A stretch of 64,000 nt of DNA from Verrucomicrobiota bacterium (GCA_026398255.1 JAPLTG010000006.1:1-64000), one strand, 5' to 3'; positions 36,608 through 45,995 are shown, counted from the stretch's first letter. A program made the numbers and translations. Notes: generated by a model from the letters alone, not told the origin.

Positions 36608-36636
36608 TTGCGGTGGGCACATCTCCGTTGTATAGA
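36608..36636 (+). promoter_or_regulatory. Predicted promoter of antitoxin gene
   Basis: -35-like TTGCGG (36608-36613), 17 bases, -10 TATAGA (36631-36636), with the ATG at 36645. An imperfect palindrome TTGTATAGACAA covers the -10 and could be an antitoxin operator. Confidence 0.45.
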
Positions 36637-36644
36637 CAATCATT

Positions 36645-36896
36645 ATGCCTTCTACCTACAACATCAAAGAGGCTCAGGCCCAACTTCCGAAGTTATGCCG
36701 TTCGGGAACAAAGTTTGTGATTTCAAACCGCAATCGTCCCGCTGTTGTTGTTTTGCCGGTGGAGGATTTTGAAGCTTTGCTGGAAACGCTGGATGTCCTC
36801 GAAAACCCGGCCGCAATGAAAGCCGTTTGCTCCGCCAATACAGGAACCACCAAATACCGCGTGCTCGACCTGACGGATGAAAATTTCGGCCTCTGA
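36645..36896 (+). CDS. Phd/YefM-family antitoxin
   Basis: An 83-residue protein. The N-terminus YNIKEAQAQLPKLCR followed by FVISNRNRPAVVVLPVEDFEALLETLDVL is the typical Phd/YefM DNA-binding fold; the tail (about 55-83) should bind the toxin. The gene overlaps the next by 20 bases. Confidence 0.88.
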   Translation: MPSTYNIKEAQAQLPKLCRSGTKFVISNRNRPAVVVLPVEDFEALLETLDVLENPAAMKAVCSANTGTTKYRVLDLTDENFGL

Positions 36897-37164
36897 GCAG
36901 GTTTCGGCTTGGCTCTGCGCGCTGCCGCCTCAAACGAAGCGGCGCGTGCGTCTTGCCCTCCGTGGTCTCGCGAAAAATCGTGGCGACATCAAGGGCTTGA
37001 GAGGCCCCCTGGAAGGATTTTGCCGATTGAGGGTTGGAGGCATTCGCATTCTCTTTCGGCAAACCAGCCCCCGGGAAATCCTACTAGACTACGCAAGCAC
37101 GCGGGATGTCATTTACGAACTTTACGAGCAAATCCTCGCCAATCGTCGAGGCAGGAAGGGCTGA
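36877..37164 (+). CDS. RelE/ParE-family toxin
   Basis: A 95-residue basic protein. It has the RelE-type pattern: WLCALPPQTKRRVRLALRGLAKN, then GPLEGFCRLRVGGIRILFRQ and YELYEQIL, consistent with an mRNA-interferase of the RelE superfamily. It overlaps the antitoxin gene by 20 bases, typical of such operons. Confidence 0.85.
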   Translation: MKISASEQVSAWLCALPPQTKRRVRLALRGLAKNRGDIKGLRGPLEGFCRLRVGGIRILFRQTSPREILLDYASTRDVIYELYEQILANRRGRKG

Positions 37165-37172
37165 ACCCGACT

Positions 37173-37697
37173 TCAGACCTGAGGGGGGACGATCCCTTTT
37201 GCGGCGAAGTATTGCCGGAGGAATTCGATGTCGCCGCGGTCCTTCTCACGACCCGCGCGGCACTTCATTCGCCAGAGGAGTTCGGGACTCGCAAAGGGAA
37301 TTGGCACGCCGTCGATTTCATGAATGACCACGCTTTGCGAGGCCTCCGCGTAATCGATGCCCGAGGCTTTCGCCATGAGGTCCACAAGTATTTCATCGGC
37401 CACACGAACGACGGTGTATTTTTCCACTTCGCCAGGCTCCAATTCCCTCACGCATCCATCCGGCAGCGTGGCGAGGGCCTCGTAAACCCGGGCTTCGTTT
37501 TCCAGATTCGTGTCGATGAGGAGATCGATATCACTCGTGTGGCGACCGTAGCCAGCGGCTCGAATCGAAAAACCACCCACAACGATAAAACTCGCTCCCT
37601 GGGCATGAAGCTCGCGACACAAGGAAACCAAATCCTCCACCGAAGGATCGCGCGGGATCAGTTTCCCGGTTTCCGGATCGAATGGTCCATCAGCCAT
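37173..37697 (-). CDS. MNT-type nucleotidyltransferase
   Basis: A 174-residue protein with the polymerase-beta nucleotidyltransferase signature: VVGGFSIRAAGYGRHTSDIDLLID (GG-S and DxD, written here in two overlapping parts) and a further acidic LVDLMAKASGIDY. Related minimal nucleotidyltransferases function in toxin-antitoxin pairs or antibiotic modification. Length and the later SPELLWRMKCRAGREKDRGDIEFL segment resemble AbiEii-like enzymes. It overlaps its upstream partner. Confidence 0.75.
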   Translation of the reverse strand: MADGPFDPETGKLIPRDPSVEDLVSLCRELHAQGASFIVVGGFSIRAAGYGRHTSDIDLLIDTNLENEARVYEALATLPDGCVRELEPGEVEKYTVVRVADEILVDLMAKASGIDYAEASQSVVIHEIDGVPIPFASPELLWRMKCRAGREKDRGDIEFLRQYFAAKGIVPPQV

Positions 37698-37879
37698 TGG
37701 TCTGCCTCCTCGTGGGATTTGAACCTGTAGACGCCTTTTTTAATACGGGGATAAAAAGCCGTAGCAGCCCATTGGCGATTGGCCTCGGTTTCCTGGCTTG
37801 AAGCGATAAGTCGGTCTGGCAGCCTGCGCTTTCCCACAACCTTACCAACCGGGTCCTCGATATTCACCACGGGATGCAT
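37658..37879 (-). CDS. Small partner protein of nucleotidyltransferase
   Basis: A 73-residue protein, ATG 37879, in the same direction as the nucleotidyltransferase and overlapping it by 40 bases. The C-terminus FKSHEEADQWLMDHSIRK is a helix often seen in such small partner proteins. A toxin-antitoxin pair is likely by arrangement alone. The 37880-38103 gap shows no gene. Confidence 0.6.
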   Translation of the reverse strand: MHPVVNIEDPVGKVVGKRRLPDRLIASSQETEANRQWAATAFYPRIKKGVYRFKSHEEADQWLMDHSIRKPGN

Positions 37880-38103
37880 GATGGAGAAACTAAGCTCCGC
37901 CCGTGTGCTGGGCAAGAGGCAAGGCGGTTCAGGGGGTTTTGCTTGTTAAGAGGATGGCTTGGGCACTCCGGAAATTCCTCGGCGGTGGAGGTCGAAGAAA
38001 ACAATGCTGTCCACCAACATGCGGGCTTTCACTTTTGGCCCGCGCGCATTTTTTGAAATCGTAGGAGGGCGCGACGGCCCACATCCGCCGGTGAGGTTGT
38101 GTT

Positions 38104-39540
38104 TTACTCCGCTTCGTCCGACACCGCGCTGTTGCGGTCGAGGCGTTTGCGGAGGGTGGCGCGGGTGATGCCGAGGAGTTTGGCGGCGCGGACTTGGTTG
38201 TCGCCGGTTTTTTGCATGGCGCGGAGCGTAAATTCGCGTTCGATCCAGGGCAGGATGGCGAGTGAGGGGTCTTGGACAGCGGCGTTGAAGAGGATTTCTA
38301 CGGCGTTGTCTTTGGTGAGTTCGCGGGTCTCGCCAGCGGAGACTCCGCCGATGGTGGCCTCGGGGTCGGTGGTTCCGAGCGGGATGTCCTTCGGCAAAAG
38401 CGTGTCGGCGGTGGAGAGAACGGCGGCGCGCTGGAGGGTGTTTTCAAGTTCGCGGACATTGCCGGGCCAGGGGTAGGCCTCGAGCACGCGGACGGCTTCC
38501 TCGGAAAGTTTGAGGCGGGGAGAGTGCGAGCGGTTGGCGATTTTTTGCAGGAAATACTCGGAGAGTAGACGGATGTCCTCGGAGCGCTGGCGAAGAGGGG
38601 GGATGTGAATGCGAACGACATTCAGACGGTAGAATAAATCATCCCGGAAGGTGCGCTTGGCGACCTCTTCTTCGAGGTTGCGGTTCGTTGCGCAGATGAT
38701 TCGCACATCGGTGTGGAGGGTTTCGTTTCCGCCCACGCGGGAGAATTCCCCTTCCTGTAAAACGCGCAGGAGTTTGCTTTGCACCTGGAGCGGCATTTCG
38801 CCGATTTCGTCGAGGAAGAGAGTTCCTTTGTTGCATTGCTCGAAGCGGCCGATGCGCTGGGCTGTTGCTCCGGTAAAAGCCCCTTTTTCGTGACCGAAAA
38901 GCTCGCTCTCAAGGAGATTCTCCGGGATGGCGGCGCAGTTGATGGCGAGGAAAGTTTTGTTGCTCCGTGCGCTATAATTATGGATCGCGACGGCGACGAG
39001 TTCCTTGCCCGAGCCGCTCTCGCCGGTGACCATTGCGGCGGCGTCGCTGCCCGCCACGCGGCCGATCATTTTGAAGACCTGCTGCATGGCCTCCGAGCGC
39101 CCGACGATCTCGTCCTTGTGCTGCTCGACAGTGAGCTGGGGTTTGAAAGTATTCGCCGCCTTGAGTTCTGCAGAGGCCTGGAGAGCGGAATCGGCAACGA
39201 CCTTGAGATTGAAGGGGAGTTGCTCCTTACGAACATAATCGAAGGCGCCCACTTTCATGGCCTCGATCACCGATTGGGTGGTGCCGAAGGCGCTCATGAG
39301 CACGACGAGAGCGTTTGGCGAGTGCTTGCGGATTCTTACCAAAAGCTCGAGTCCGGTGAATGGGTGGAGATTCGACTCGGCCATGACGAGTTCCGGCTCC
39401 TCCATGCAAAAGGTCTTGTAGGCGGCATCGGCGGAGTCCTCCACGAGCACGCGAATTTTCGAACTCTCCAGCTGGTTTTTTGCCCAATCCAGAAAATCAC
39501 TATCACGATCGACCACAAGAATTGTCTGCTGCTTCGCCAT
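38104..39540 (-). CDS. NtrC-family sigma-54 regulator, atypical receiver
   Basis: A 478-residue bacterial enhancer-binding protein. Receiver domain at 1-125, sigma-54 AAA+ domain (GESGSGKELVA Walker A, GAFTGA loop in FGHEKGAFTGATAQR, GTLFLDEIGE Walker B) and a FIS-type helix-turn-helix C-terminus (DNQVRAAKLLGITRATLRKRL). In the receiver, the phosphoacceptor position is Glu (E55 in LVMAESNLHP), and the second acid of the usual DD pair is Arg (D11-R12); S83 and K105 are kept. The protein should not be phosphorylated normally and may be permanently active. No sensor kinase is adjacent. Confidence 0.9.
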   Translation of the reverse strand: MAKQQTILVVDRDSDFLDWAKNQLESSKIRVLVEDSADAAYKTFCMEEPELVMAESNLHPFTGLELLVRIRKHSPNALVVLMSAFGTTQSVIEAMKVGAFDYVRKEQLPFNLKVVADSALQASAELKAANTFKPQLTVEQHKDEIVGRSEAMQQVFKMIGRVAGSDAAAMVTGESGSGKELVAVAIHNYSARSNKTFLAINCAAIPENLLESELFGHEKGAFTGATAQRIGRFEQCNKGTLFLDEIGEMPLQVQSKLLRVLQEGEFSRVGGNETLHTDVRIICATNRNLEEEVAKRTFRDDLFYRLNVVRIHIPPLRQRSEDIRLLSEYFLQKIANRSHSPRLKLSEEAVRVLEAYPWPGNVRELENTLQRAAVLSTADTLLPKDIPLGTTDPEATIGGVSAGETRELTKDNAVEILFNAAVQDPSLAILPWIEREFTLRAMQKTGDNQVRAAKLLGITRATLRKRLDRNSAVSDEAE

Positions 39541-39651
39541 ATCCCCTTTTTTTCCGAGTCGGCATCTAACACCATGGTCCGCCGTGCGAAAGTGATTTCT
39601 GGCAAGCGAGGTCTTGCGTGCCTCGCGGCACCTGCTTTTCTACTGCTGGAA

Positions 39652-40338
39652 ATGTCAGGATTTCGTTTGTTTTTTCTCCTCGTGGCGGTTGTCGCAACGG
39701 CCGCAAAGGGCTTTGCCGGGCTGCTTGATGAACTCGATGCCTCCGACCGTGCGAAAGTGCTGGCGGGCCATCAGGTCGCTTTGCAGGAAGAGGTCGCGGG
39801 AAAACCCTGGCCGCGCCTGCGAATCTACCAACTCGCCCGAGCCACGCCGGAAGAGGTCGCCGCAGTGTTTTTCGATTACAACAACTCGAAGACCTTCGTG
39901 CCCGATCTCCTGCATTCCAAAATCTCGAAAAAAATCTCCCCGTGTGTGATGGAGGTGGACTACGAGGTCGATGTGCCGATCTTGGCGGACGAGGCTTACA
40001 CGGCCCGCAACGTCCTAAAGACGACCGAGGACGGCGGCTACTTGGTGTCGTGGAATCTCGTGCGAGCACTCCAAACCAAGGACGCCACGGGTCATCTCCG
40101 GATCGACCCGCATGGCAATGGCGAATCCATCATTTGTTACACGAACCTTGTGACGCCGAGTTCCGGCATGGCTGGGATTCTCAAAAAAATCGCCATCTCG
40201 CGTATGAAGAAAACCGTCGAGGCGATGGTCCACCAGGTTCAAAATCAAAAATCCAATCATCCCAATGACCTTACTCGACAGGTCGCAGCCCTCCGCGAGG
40301 CGATCGCGTCCGAATCCGCCGGCGTCGCCGCACCATGA
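39652..40338 (+). CDS. Secreted START/SRPBCC-like protein
   Basis: A 228-residue protein with a signal peptide (LFFLLVAVVATAAKGFAG). The mature part resembles the START/polyketide-cyclase fold: RATPEEVAAVFFDYNNSKTFVPDLLHSK, VEVDYEVDVPILADEAYTARNV, and a long C-terminal helix that closes the pocket. It may bind a lipid-like ligand in the periplasm. I chose ATG 39652, just after a GGA; an ATG at 39574 would put a basic stretch before the signal. The end overlaps the following MFS gene by four bases. Confidence 0.75.
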   Translation: MSGFRLFFLLVAVVATAAKGFAGLLDELDASDRAKVLAGHQVALQEEVAGKPWPRLRIYQLARATPEEVAAVFFDYNNSKTFVPDLLHSKISKKISPCVMEVDYEVDVPILADEAYTARNVLKTTEDGGYLVSWNLVRALQTKDATGHLRIDPHGNGESIICYTNLVTPSSGMAGILKKIAISRMKKTVEAMVHQVQNQKSNHPNDLTRQVAALREAIASESAGVAAP

Positions 40339-41543
40339 AAAGCTCAAAAAAAACCCAGCTCGGAATCATTTTCCTAACGATCCTCATCAACATGGTGGGC
40401 TTCGGAATCGTGATTCCGGTCCTGCCATTTTACGCCACGGAATTCGGCGCCACGCCATTTGAGATCGGCTGGCTTTTCGGAATCTACTCGCTCGTTCAAT
40501 TCGTCTTCTCGCCATTCATCGGTCAGCTTTCCGACCGCTTCGGCCGTCGGCCTGTGCTGATCCTGAGCACACTCGGAACAGCGGCAGGGTTTTTGGTGAT
40601 GGGCTTCAGCGAGACCCTCTTGATGCTTTTCGTCGGGCGGATCATCGATGGCGTCTCGGGCGGGAGCGTAGGCACCGCGCAGGCTTACATCGCCGATATC
40701 ACCGGTCCCGAGGAACGCTCGAAGGCGATGGGCCTCATCGGCGCGGCGTTTGGCTTGGGCTTTATCTTCGGCCCCGCGCTCGGCGGAGTGATGGCGGCGT
40801 ATTTCGGCCACGCGGCGCCGATGATCACGGCCGGCGTGCTGGCGATCATCAATGCGCTTTTGATTTTCATCCTGCTGCCCGAGTCGATTTCCAAGGAACA
40901 GCGCGAGAAGTTGCCAAAAGAAAAACTTTTCCCAGGTCTCTTTCGCCACACGCGCACCGCAGAGTATGTCACCTGCGTGACGACCTACTTCATGCTCATC
41001 ACGGGATTTTCGATCATGACGGCCGTCTTTGCGCTCTTTGTCGCCAACCGCCATGGGTTTGATGAAAAACAAACCGGCTACCTCTATGCCATGCTGGGAA
41101 TCATCGGAGTATTCATTCAAGGCGGGCTGATCGGGCGTTTGGTGAAACGATTCGGCGAGGGGCGCGTGGCGACAGTCGGCGCGGCATTGCTCGCGATCGG
41201 GTTGTTTTTTGCTCCGCTGGTCAGCGGGCTCGGGGCGTTGTTGCTCGCCTGTGCGGCGATGGCGGCGGGGAACAGCCTCACGAACCCGACGATCTCCGGC
41301 ATCACCTCGCAATGCGTGGATGCCGACTGGCAGGGCCGCGCGCTGGGCGTGTTGCAATCCAGCGCGAGTCTCGCGCGATTTCTCGGGCCGGTCATTGGTG
41401 GCTGGCTCCTCCATCTAGACCTCGCCAGCGGTCCCGGCAACTACGCCAAGAGCCCGCTGTGGGCCGCGGCGGCCGTGCTTTTTGTGACCTTCCTGCTCTG
41501 CCTGCGCTTGCCGTCTTTCAAAAAAACTTCCGCGCGCCCTTGA
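40335..41543 (+). CDS. MFS transporter, tetracycline-efflux-like (DHA1)
   Basis: A 402-residue 12-TM major facilitator. The first loop motif is GQLSDRFGRRPVL (between TM2 and 3), motif B-like VGRIIDGVSGGSVGTAQAYIADIT follows, and motif C GAAFGLGFIFGPALGG is present in TM5, as in drug/H+ antiporters such as TetA. The second half is VKRFGEGRVATVGAALLAIG. Substrate can only be guessed. It is coupled to the START-like gene by a four-base overlap. Confidence 0.88.
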   Translation: MKSSKKTQLGIIFLTILINMVGFGIVIPVLPFYATEFGATPFEIGWLFGIYSLVQFVFSPFIGQLSDRFGRRPVLILSTLGTAAGFLVMGFSETLLMLFVGRIIDGVSGGSVGTAQAYIADITGPEERSKAMGLIGAAFGLGFIFGPALGGVMAAYFGHAAPMITAGVLAIINALLIFILLPESISKEQREKLPKEKLFPGLFRHTRTAEYVTCVTTYFMLITGFSIMTAVFALFVANRHGFDEKQTGYLYAMLGIIGVFIQGGLIGRLVKRFGEGRVATVGAALLAIGLFFAPLVSGLGALLLACAAMAAGNSLTNPTISGITSQCVDADWQGRALGVLQSSASLARFLGPVIGGWLLHLDLASGPGNYAKSPLWAAAAVLFVTFLLCLRLPSFKKTSARP

Positions 41544-41565
41544 GCGGAATGATTTTTTCCAAGCC

Positions 41566-43839
41566 ATGAACCTGCACAAAAACATCCGCAAACCGCTTTT
41601 CATCCTGATCGTCGTCGGGCTTTGCACGGCCTGGTCGCTTCTTTCGCAGGTGCAAATGCTAAGGCTCCCCGGCTCGGAGACATTCCTCGGCCCTGACGGC
41701 GCGCTGGCGTTTCTCGAGAATTACACGATCGATGCGCGACTGAGTTTTCGGGGGCCGATCGAGGCTCCGGTGAATTTGACCTATGTCGATGTGGACTCGG
41801 AATCGATACGGCGGCTGGGAAATTTCCCTTGGAACCGCGAGTTCTTCGCGCTCGCGCTTGATGCGTTGTTCCAGCAAGGCGGGGTCAAGGCGGCCGGGTT
41901 GGATTTTGTTTTTTCCAACGCCGGAGTTCCCGCGCTGGGCCGCGAGGAGGCGGAGAAGGGAACCCGTGCACTCGGCAAGGCGATCCATACCAATAAAAAC
42001 ATCGTTCTCGCGGCGACCTACGGCACGAAAAACCGCCCGCTCGGCGAGATTTCGTCGTTCCCTTTTGCGTTTGAGATACGCTACGGCAAAAGCGAAATCG
42101 GCCCGCCGGAGTTGCCCGCATTCCCCGTCGTCGGCCCGACCTGGGGCCACATCGGCCTGATCGACACGGTGGGCGAGGATGTGCGCTACCTGCCGTTTTT
42201 TGCCAAGACCGACCTCCACCTCTACTACCCGATGTCGCTCAACCTCGCGCTGATCCATTGGGGTTTGGATTCCAGTGCCGTGAAAATCGAAAAAGACCGG
42301 ATGCTCGTCGTCGCCAAGGACGGCTCGGTTAAAGCCAAAATCCCGCTCGTCATGGGCCAACTCGTGGAGCCGAATTGGTTCAACGCATGGTATTCGGAAG
42401 CCGACCGCCACTTGAGCATCGTCGATGTCATCGCCTTCGGCCAGGCGGCCAAAACCGGCACGCCCGAGGAACAGGAACTCGCCAAAAAATTCTTCGAACC
42501 GCTGCGCGACAGCGTCGTTCTTATCGGCCCCGTCGATCCACTCCTGAAGGACCTCAGCGTGATGCCGCTCAGCGGTCAAAACCCCGTTCCGCGCGTGTCG
42601 GTTCACGGGAATCTTCTAAAAACCATCACCTCGGAAAAATTCCTCCACCGACTCCCGCAGGCCGCAAATGTCGCGATCATTTTCGTGCTTGGTTTCTGCG
42701 CCGCAGCGTTCTCTCTAGTGCCTGAGCGCTTCGCCCGCTCCAGCAAATTCCTCGGCGGCGCCATCGTCCTGCTCTACATCGGCGCGGCGTTCGTTCTCTT
42801 TCAGCACTACGAACTCCTCCTCCCGATCATCGCGCCCGTGGGTGCGGCGATTTCCTGTGGTTTCGCCGGCGCGTTCCTCCAACTCTCCAGCCAGGAAGAG
42901 CAGAAGCGCCGGATCAAGGACATGTTCGGAACCTATCTCTCGCCCGCGCTGGTCGAACGGATGGTCAACAGCGGCGACGAGCCGCAACTTGGCGGCGTCG
43001 ATGCCGAGATCACCGCGTTCTTCTCGGATGTGGCAGGCTTCTCCGGCTTCTCCGAACTCCTCACGCCACAGCAACTCGTGGCGCTGATGAACGAATATCT
43101 CACCGCCATGACTGATATCCTGATGGAGCAGGGTTGCTATGTGGACAAATACATCGGCGACGCGATCGTCGGCATCTACAACGCCCCCGCGCCCGTCGAA
43201 AACCACGCCCTGCGCGCCTGTGTCGCTTCGCAGTTGCTCCGCCAGCGCCTCGCGGAACTCCGCAAAAAATGGATTTCGGAGGGTGACAAATGGCCGTCGA
43301 TTGTCGGTCAGATGCGGATGCGCATGGGTATGAACACCGGCTTCGCCACCGTCGGCAACATGGGCTCGAGCCGCCGCTTCAACTACACCATGATGGGCGA
43401 CACCGTGAACCTCGCCGCCCGCTGCGAAAGCGGTGCGAAGAGCTACGGCGTCTACACGATGGTCACTGGCGAAACCCGCCGCGCTGCCGAGGCTGCGGGC
43501 GACGACTGCATTTTCCGTTTCCTCGACAAAATCATCGTCAAAGGCCGCTCCGAGCCGGCCGAGATGCACGAGATCGTCTGCCTTCGCTCCAACATCAACG
43601 ACGAGTCGAAGGAGTGCATTAAAATCTACGACGAGGGCACGGCACACTATCTCGCGCAGGAATGGGACCGCGCGATCGCCGCGTTCGAGCGTTCTTCGCG
43701 GCTTGAATGGAATCGCCCGGAGTTGAACCCCGACTCGCACGAAACGCCCTCCACCGTGATGCTCGCCCGCGCCCTGCGTCTGAAAGCCAACCCTCCCCAA
43801 GGCATCTGGACCGGCGTTTACAAAATGGAGACCAAATAA
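41566..43839 (+). CDS. CHASE2-domain class III adenylate cyclase
   Basis: A 757-residue membrane protein. TM1 at about 10-28 precedes a periplasmic CHASE2 sensor domain (about 33-345), then three TM helices (about 365-450) lead to a cytoplasmic class III cyclase domain (about 475-690). The metal aspartates are D488 (FFSDVAGF) and D532 (KYIGDAIVG), with purine-specificity K528 (YVDKYIGD) and GFATVGNMGSSRRFNYTMMGD. A short TPR-like tail follows. It should make cAMP in response to an unknown periplasmic signal. It begins 22 bases after the MFS stop. Confidence 0.92.
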   Translation: MNLHKNIRKPLFILIVVGLCTAWSLLSQVQMLRLPGSETFLGPDGALAFLENYTIDARLSFRGPIEAPVNLTYVDVDSESIRRLGNFPWNREFFALALDALFQQGGVKAAGLDFVFSNAGVPALGREEAEKGTRALGKAIHTNKNIVLAATYGTKNRPLGEISSFPFAFEIRYGKSEIGPPELPAFPVVGPTWGHIGLIDTVGEDVRYLPFFAKTDLHLYYPMSLNLALIHWGLDSSAVKIEKDRMLVVAKDGSVKAKIPLVMGQLVEPNWFNAWYSEADRHLSIVDVIAFGQAAKTGTPEEQELAKKFFEPLRDSVVLIGPVDPLLKDLSVMPLSGQNPVPRVSVHGNLLKTITSEKFLHRLPQAANVAIIFVLGFCAAAFSLVPERFARSSKFLGGAIVLLYIGAAFVLFQHYELLLPIIAPVGAAISCGFAGAFLQLSSQEEQKRRIKDMFGTYLSPALVERMVNSGDEPQLGGVDAEITAFFSDVAGFSGFSELLTPQQLVALMNEYLTAMTDILMEQGCYVDKYIGDAIVGIYNAPAPVENHALRACVASQLLRQRLAELRKKWISEGDKWPSIVGQMRMRMGMNTGFATVGNMGSSRRFNYTMMGDTVNLAARCESGAKSYGVYTMVTGETRRAAEAAGDDCIFRFLDKIIVKGRSEPAEMHEIVCLRSNINDESKECIKIYDEGTAHYLAQEWDRAIAAFERSSRLEWNRPELNPDSHETPSTVMLARALRLKANPPQGIWTGVYKMETK

Positions 43840-43866
43840 CCGGCGCCTCCGCCGTATCCTCGCCCG

Positions 43867-45588
43867 ATGCAGGTTTTCATTCGAGTTTTGCCCTATGTGA
43901 GGCGCTATCCGTTCCTCGCTTTTGCCACGCTCTTCTGTGCAGTCGCCGGCACGCTGATGGTGATTGTCTTTCCGGCGGTGACCCAGCGGATCGTCGATGA
44001 AGTCATCGGCCAGCACCGGCCCGACCGGTTGGTCCCGCTCATCGCCATCGGCCTCGCCGCCTTCCTAGCCCAGAACGGCCTCAACAGCCTTCGCATTATT
44101 TTCAACAATCACTTCGAGCAACGGGTGATTTTTGATCTCCGCAGCGAACTTTACGCTCACATCCAAAAGCTCCCTCTGCACTGGTTCGACAACCGGTCCA
44201 CCGGCGACATCATGACGCGCCTCGTTGAGGATGTGACGAATCTCGAACGCGTGCTCATCGATGGCATCGAGCAGGGCAGCGTGGCGATCCTCCAAATCCT
44301 CGTCGTCAGCGGCCTCATGCTCGCCTACAGCCCGTCGTTGACCGCTGCGGCTCTGGCGCCAATTCCCTTCCTCGCCGGCGGCGCGCTGGCCTACACGCTC
44401 ACCGCGCGCTCCCGCTACCGCACGCAACGCAAGGCCGTCTCCGCCCTCAACTCCATTCTCCACGACAACATCGCCGGCATCCGTCAGATCAAAACCTACA
44501 CGAGCGAGTCCCGCGAACACGCCCGGTTCGACCAAGCCAGCGACAAAGTCCGCACCGCCACACTGACGGTTATGAAAGCCTGGGCATTTTACCAACCCGG
44601 CATGGAATTTCTCTCGTCACTTGGCCTTTTAATCGTGGCCGCGTTTGGCACGAGCCAAGTCCTCGATGGACAGCTCGAGATCGGCGCGCTGGTGGCGTTT
44701 TTTGTTCTGACCCGCTACCTCTACGAACCCGTCGGACGCCTCCACCAGCTCAACCAGATTTTCCAATCCGGCCGCGCGGCGGGAGAGAGGGTTTTCGAGA
44801 TTATGGACTCCGCGCCTGAGGTCGATGAAGGCACTAACCAGCCCCGCAAGCCGGTCCACGGCAATGTTACCTACCGTGAGGTGTCTTTTTCCTACGACCC
44901 CAAACTGCCCGTCCTTCATGAAGTGAGCCTCGAGGCGCGCGCCGGAGAGATGATCGCCCTCGTCGGCCCCACCGGCGCCGGCAAATCGACCCTCGTGAAT
45001 CTCCTGGTGCGTTTCTACGAATTCACCGGCGGGCAAATCACGATCGACGGCACCCCGTTGCGCGACATTCCCAAGGATTACCTGCGCGACAACATCGCCG
45101 TCGTCACGCAGGAGAGTTTTCTTTTCAACGGCACCGCCGCCCAGAACCTCCGCATCGGCAAACCCGAGGCCACCGAGGAGGAAATGTGGCAGGCCCTCCG
45201 CGCCGCGAACGCCGAGGATTTCATCCGGCGGCTCCCCGAGGGGCTTCACGCGCAACTCGGCGAGCGCGGCGTGAAACTCAGCGTCGGCGAAAAACAGCGC
45301 CTCTCCATCGCCCGCGCCCTCCTGAAAAACCCGCCGATCCTTATCCTCGACGAAGCCACCGCCAGCGTGGACACCGCCACCGAGCGGCTCATCCAGGAAG
45401 CCCTCGACCACTTGATGGAAAACCGCACGAGCTTCGTCATCGCCCACCGCCTCTCCACTGTCCGCCACGCCAACCAAATCCTCGTCCTCGAACGCGGTCG
45501 AATCACCGAGCGCGGTCGCCACGAAGAACTCCTAGCCCGCGGCGGTCTCTATACCGACCTCTGCAAAAACAGCCTGATCGAAAAATAA
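43867..45588 (+). CDS. MsbA-like lipid/peptide exporter (ABC, TMD-NBD)
   Basis: A 573-residue exporter half-transporter. Six TM helices lie in residues 15-310 with a coupling region RFYEPVGRLHQLNQIF. The ATPase part contains GPTGAGKSTLVNLLV (Walker A), VKLSVGEKQRLSIARALL (signature, LSVGE rather than LSGGQ) and ILILDEATASVDTATE (Walker B). MsbA-type proteins flip lipid A or other lipids. ATG 43867 follows the cyclase stop by 27 bases. Confidence 0.9.
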   Translation: MQVFIRVLPYVRRYPFLAFATLFCAVAGTLMVIVFPAVTQRIVDEVIGQHRPDRLVPLIAIGLAAFLAQNGLNSLRIIFNNHFEQRVIFDLRSELYAHIQKLPLHWFDNRSTGDIMTRLVEDVTNLERVLIDGIEQGSVAILQILVVSGLMLAYSPSLTAAALAPIPFLAGGALAYTLTARSRYRTQRKAVSALNSILHDNIAGIRQIKTYTSESREHARFDQASDKVRTATLTVMKAWAFYQPGMEFLSSLGLLIVAAFGTSQVLDGQLEIGALVAFFVLTRYLYEPVGRLHQLNQIFQSGRAAGERVFEIMDSAPEVDEGTNQPRKPVHGNVTYREVSFSYDPKLPVLHEVSLEARAGEMIALVGPTGAGKSTLVNLLVRFYEFTGGQITIDGTPLRDIPKDYLRDNIAVVTQESFLFNGTAAQNLRIGKPEATEEEMWQALRAANAEDFIRRLPEGLHAQLGERGVKLSVGEKQRLSIARALLKNPPILILDEATASVDTATERLIQEALDHLMENRTSFVIAHRLSTVRHANQILVLERGRITERGRHEELLARGGLYTDLCKNSLIEK

Positions 45589-45995
45589 AACCCCGGCGCG
45601 TCAGCGCCATTCGAAAACTCCTTGGAGGGCGGTGCTCCGTCAGCGCCGAATCGGACGGCAAGTCTCCTCAAGTGCTGTTCTTAAGGATGTTTTCTTGGAG
45701 CAGGAAAATTGGGGGCTTGCCCTTCCCCAAGAGAGTTCGCATTGCCTTGCGCCTCCGTGTGGGAATTTTTATTCGCGGGGATTTTTCTGATTCGCGGTTT
45801 GGTTTTTCTGACGCTTTGCGCCTGAGATTTGGGCCGACACAACCGAGCCACTGGGTCGTGGCGAGGCAGCACATCGCAGATGGCCCGAAGGGCGCAGCGA
45901 GCAGGGCGCGAGCAAGGCAAAGGTCAGCCCTCCAGGTTTTCGAATTCCGGGGTCAAATTCTAGACAGACAGCACAGAATGGCGGACTGTGGAACC
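45589..45995 (+). other. Noncoding region with repeat words
   Basis: About 400 bases with no supported gene. It contains a GGCGC-GTCA-GCGCC hairpin near 45595 and words (GGCCCGAAGGGCGCAGC near 45882) related to those in the GT insertions (for example at 3700 and 5268). Short frames in all directions lack family features. Confidence 0.5.

Noticed and set aside
35124-36635. A 503-codon plus-strand frame
   Set aside because: It is the antisense shadow of uvrB; the protein is low in hydrophobic patterning and has no family motif.
42715-44016. A 433-codon minus-strand frame
   Set aside because: It is antisense to the CHASE2 cyclase and ABC exporter genes, which have full catalytic motifs.
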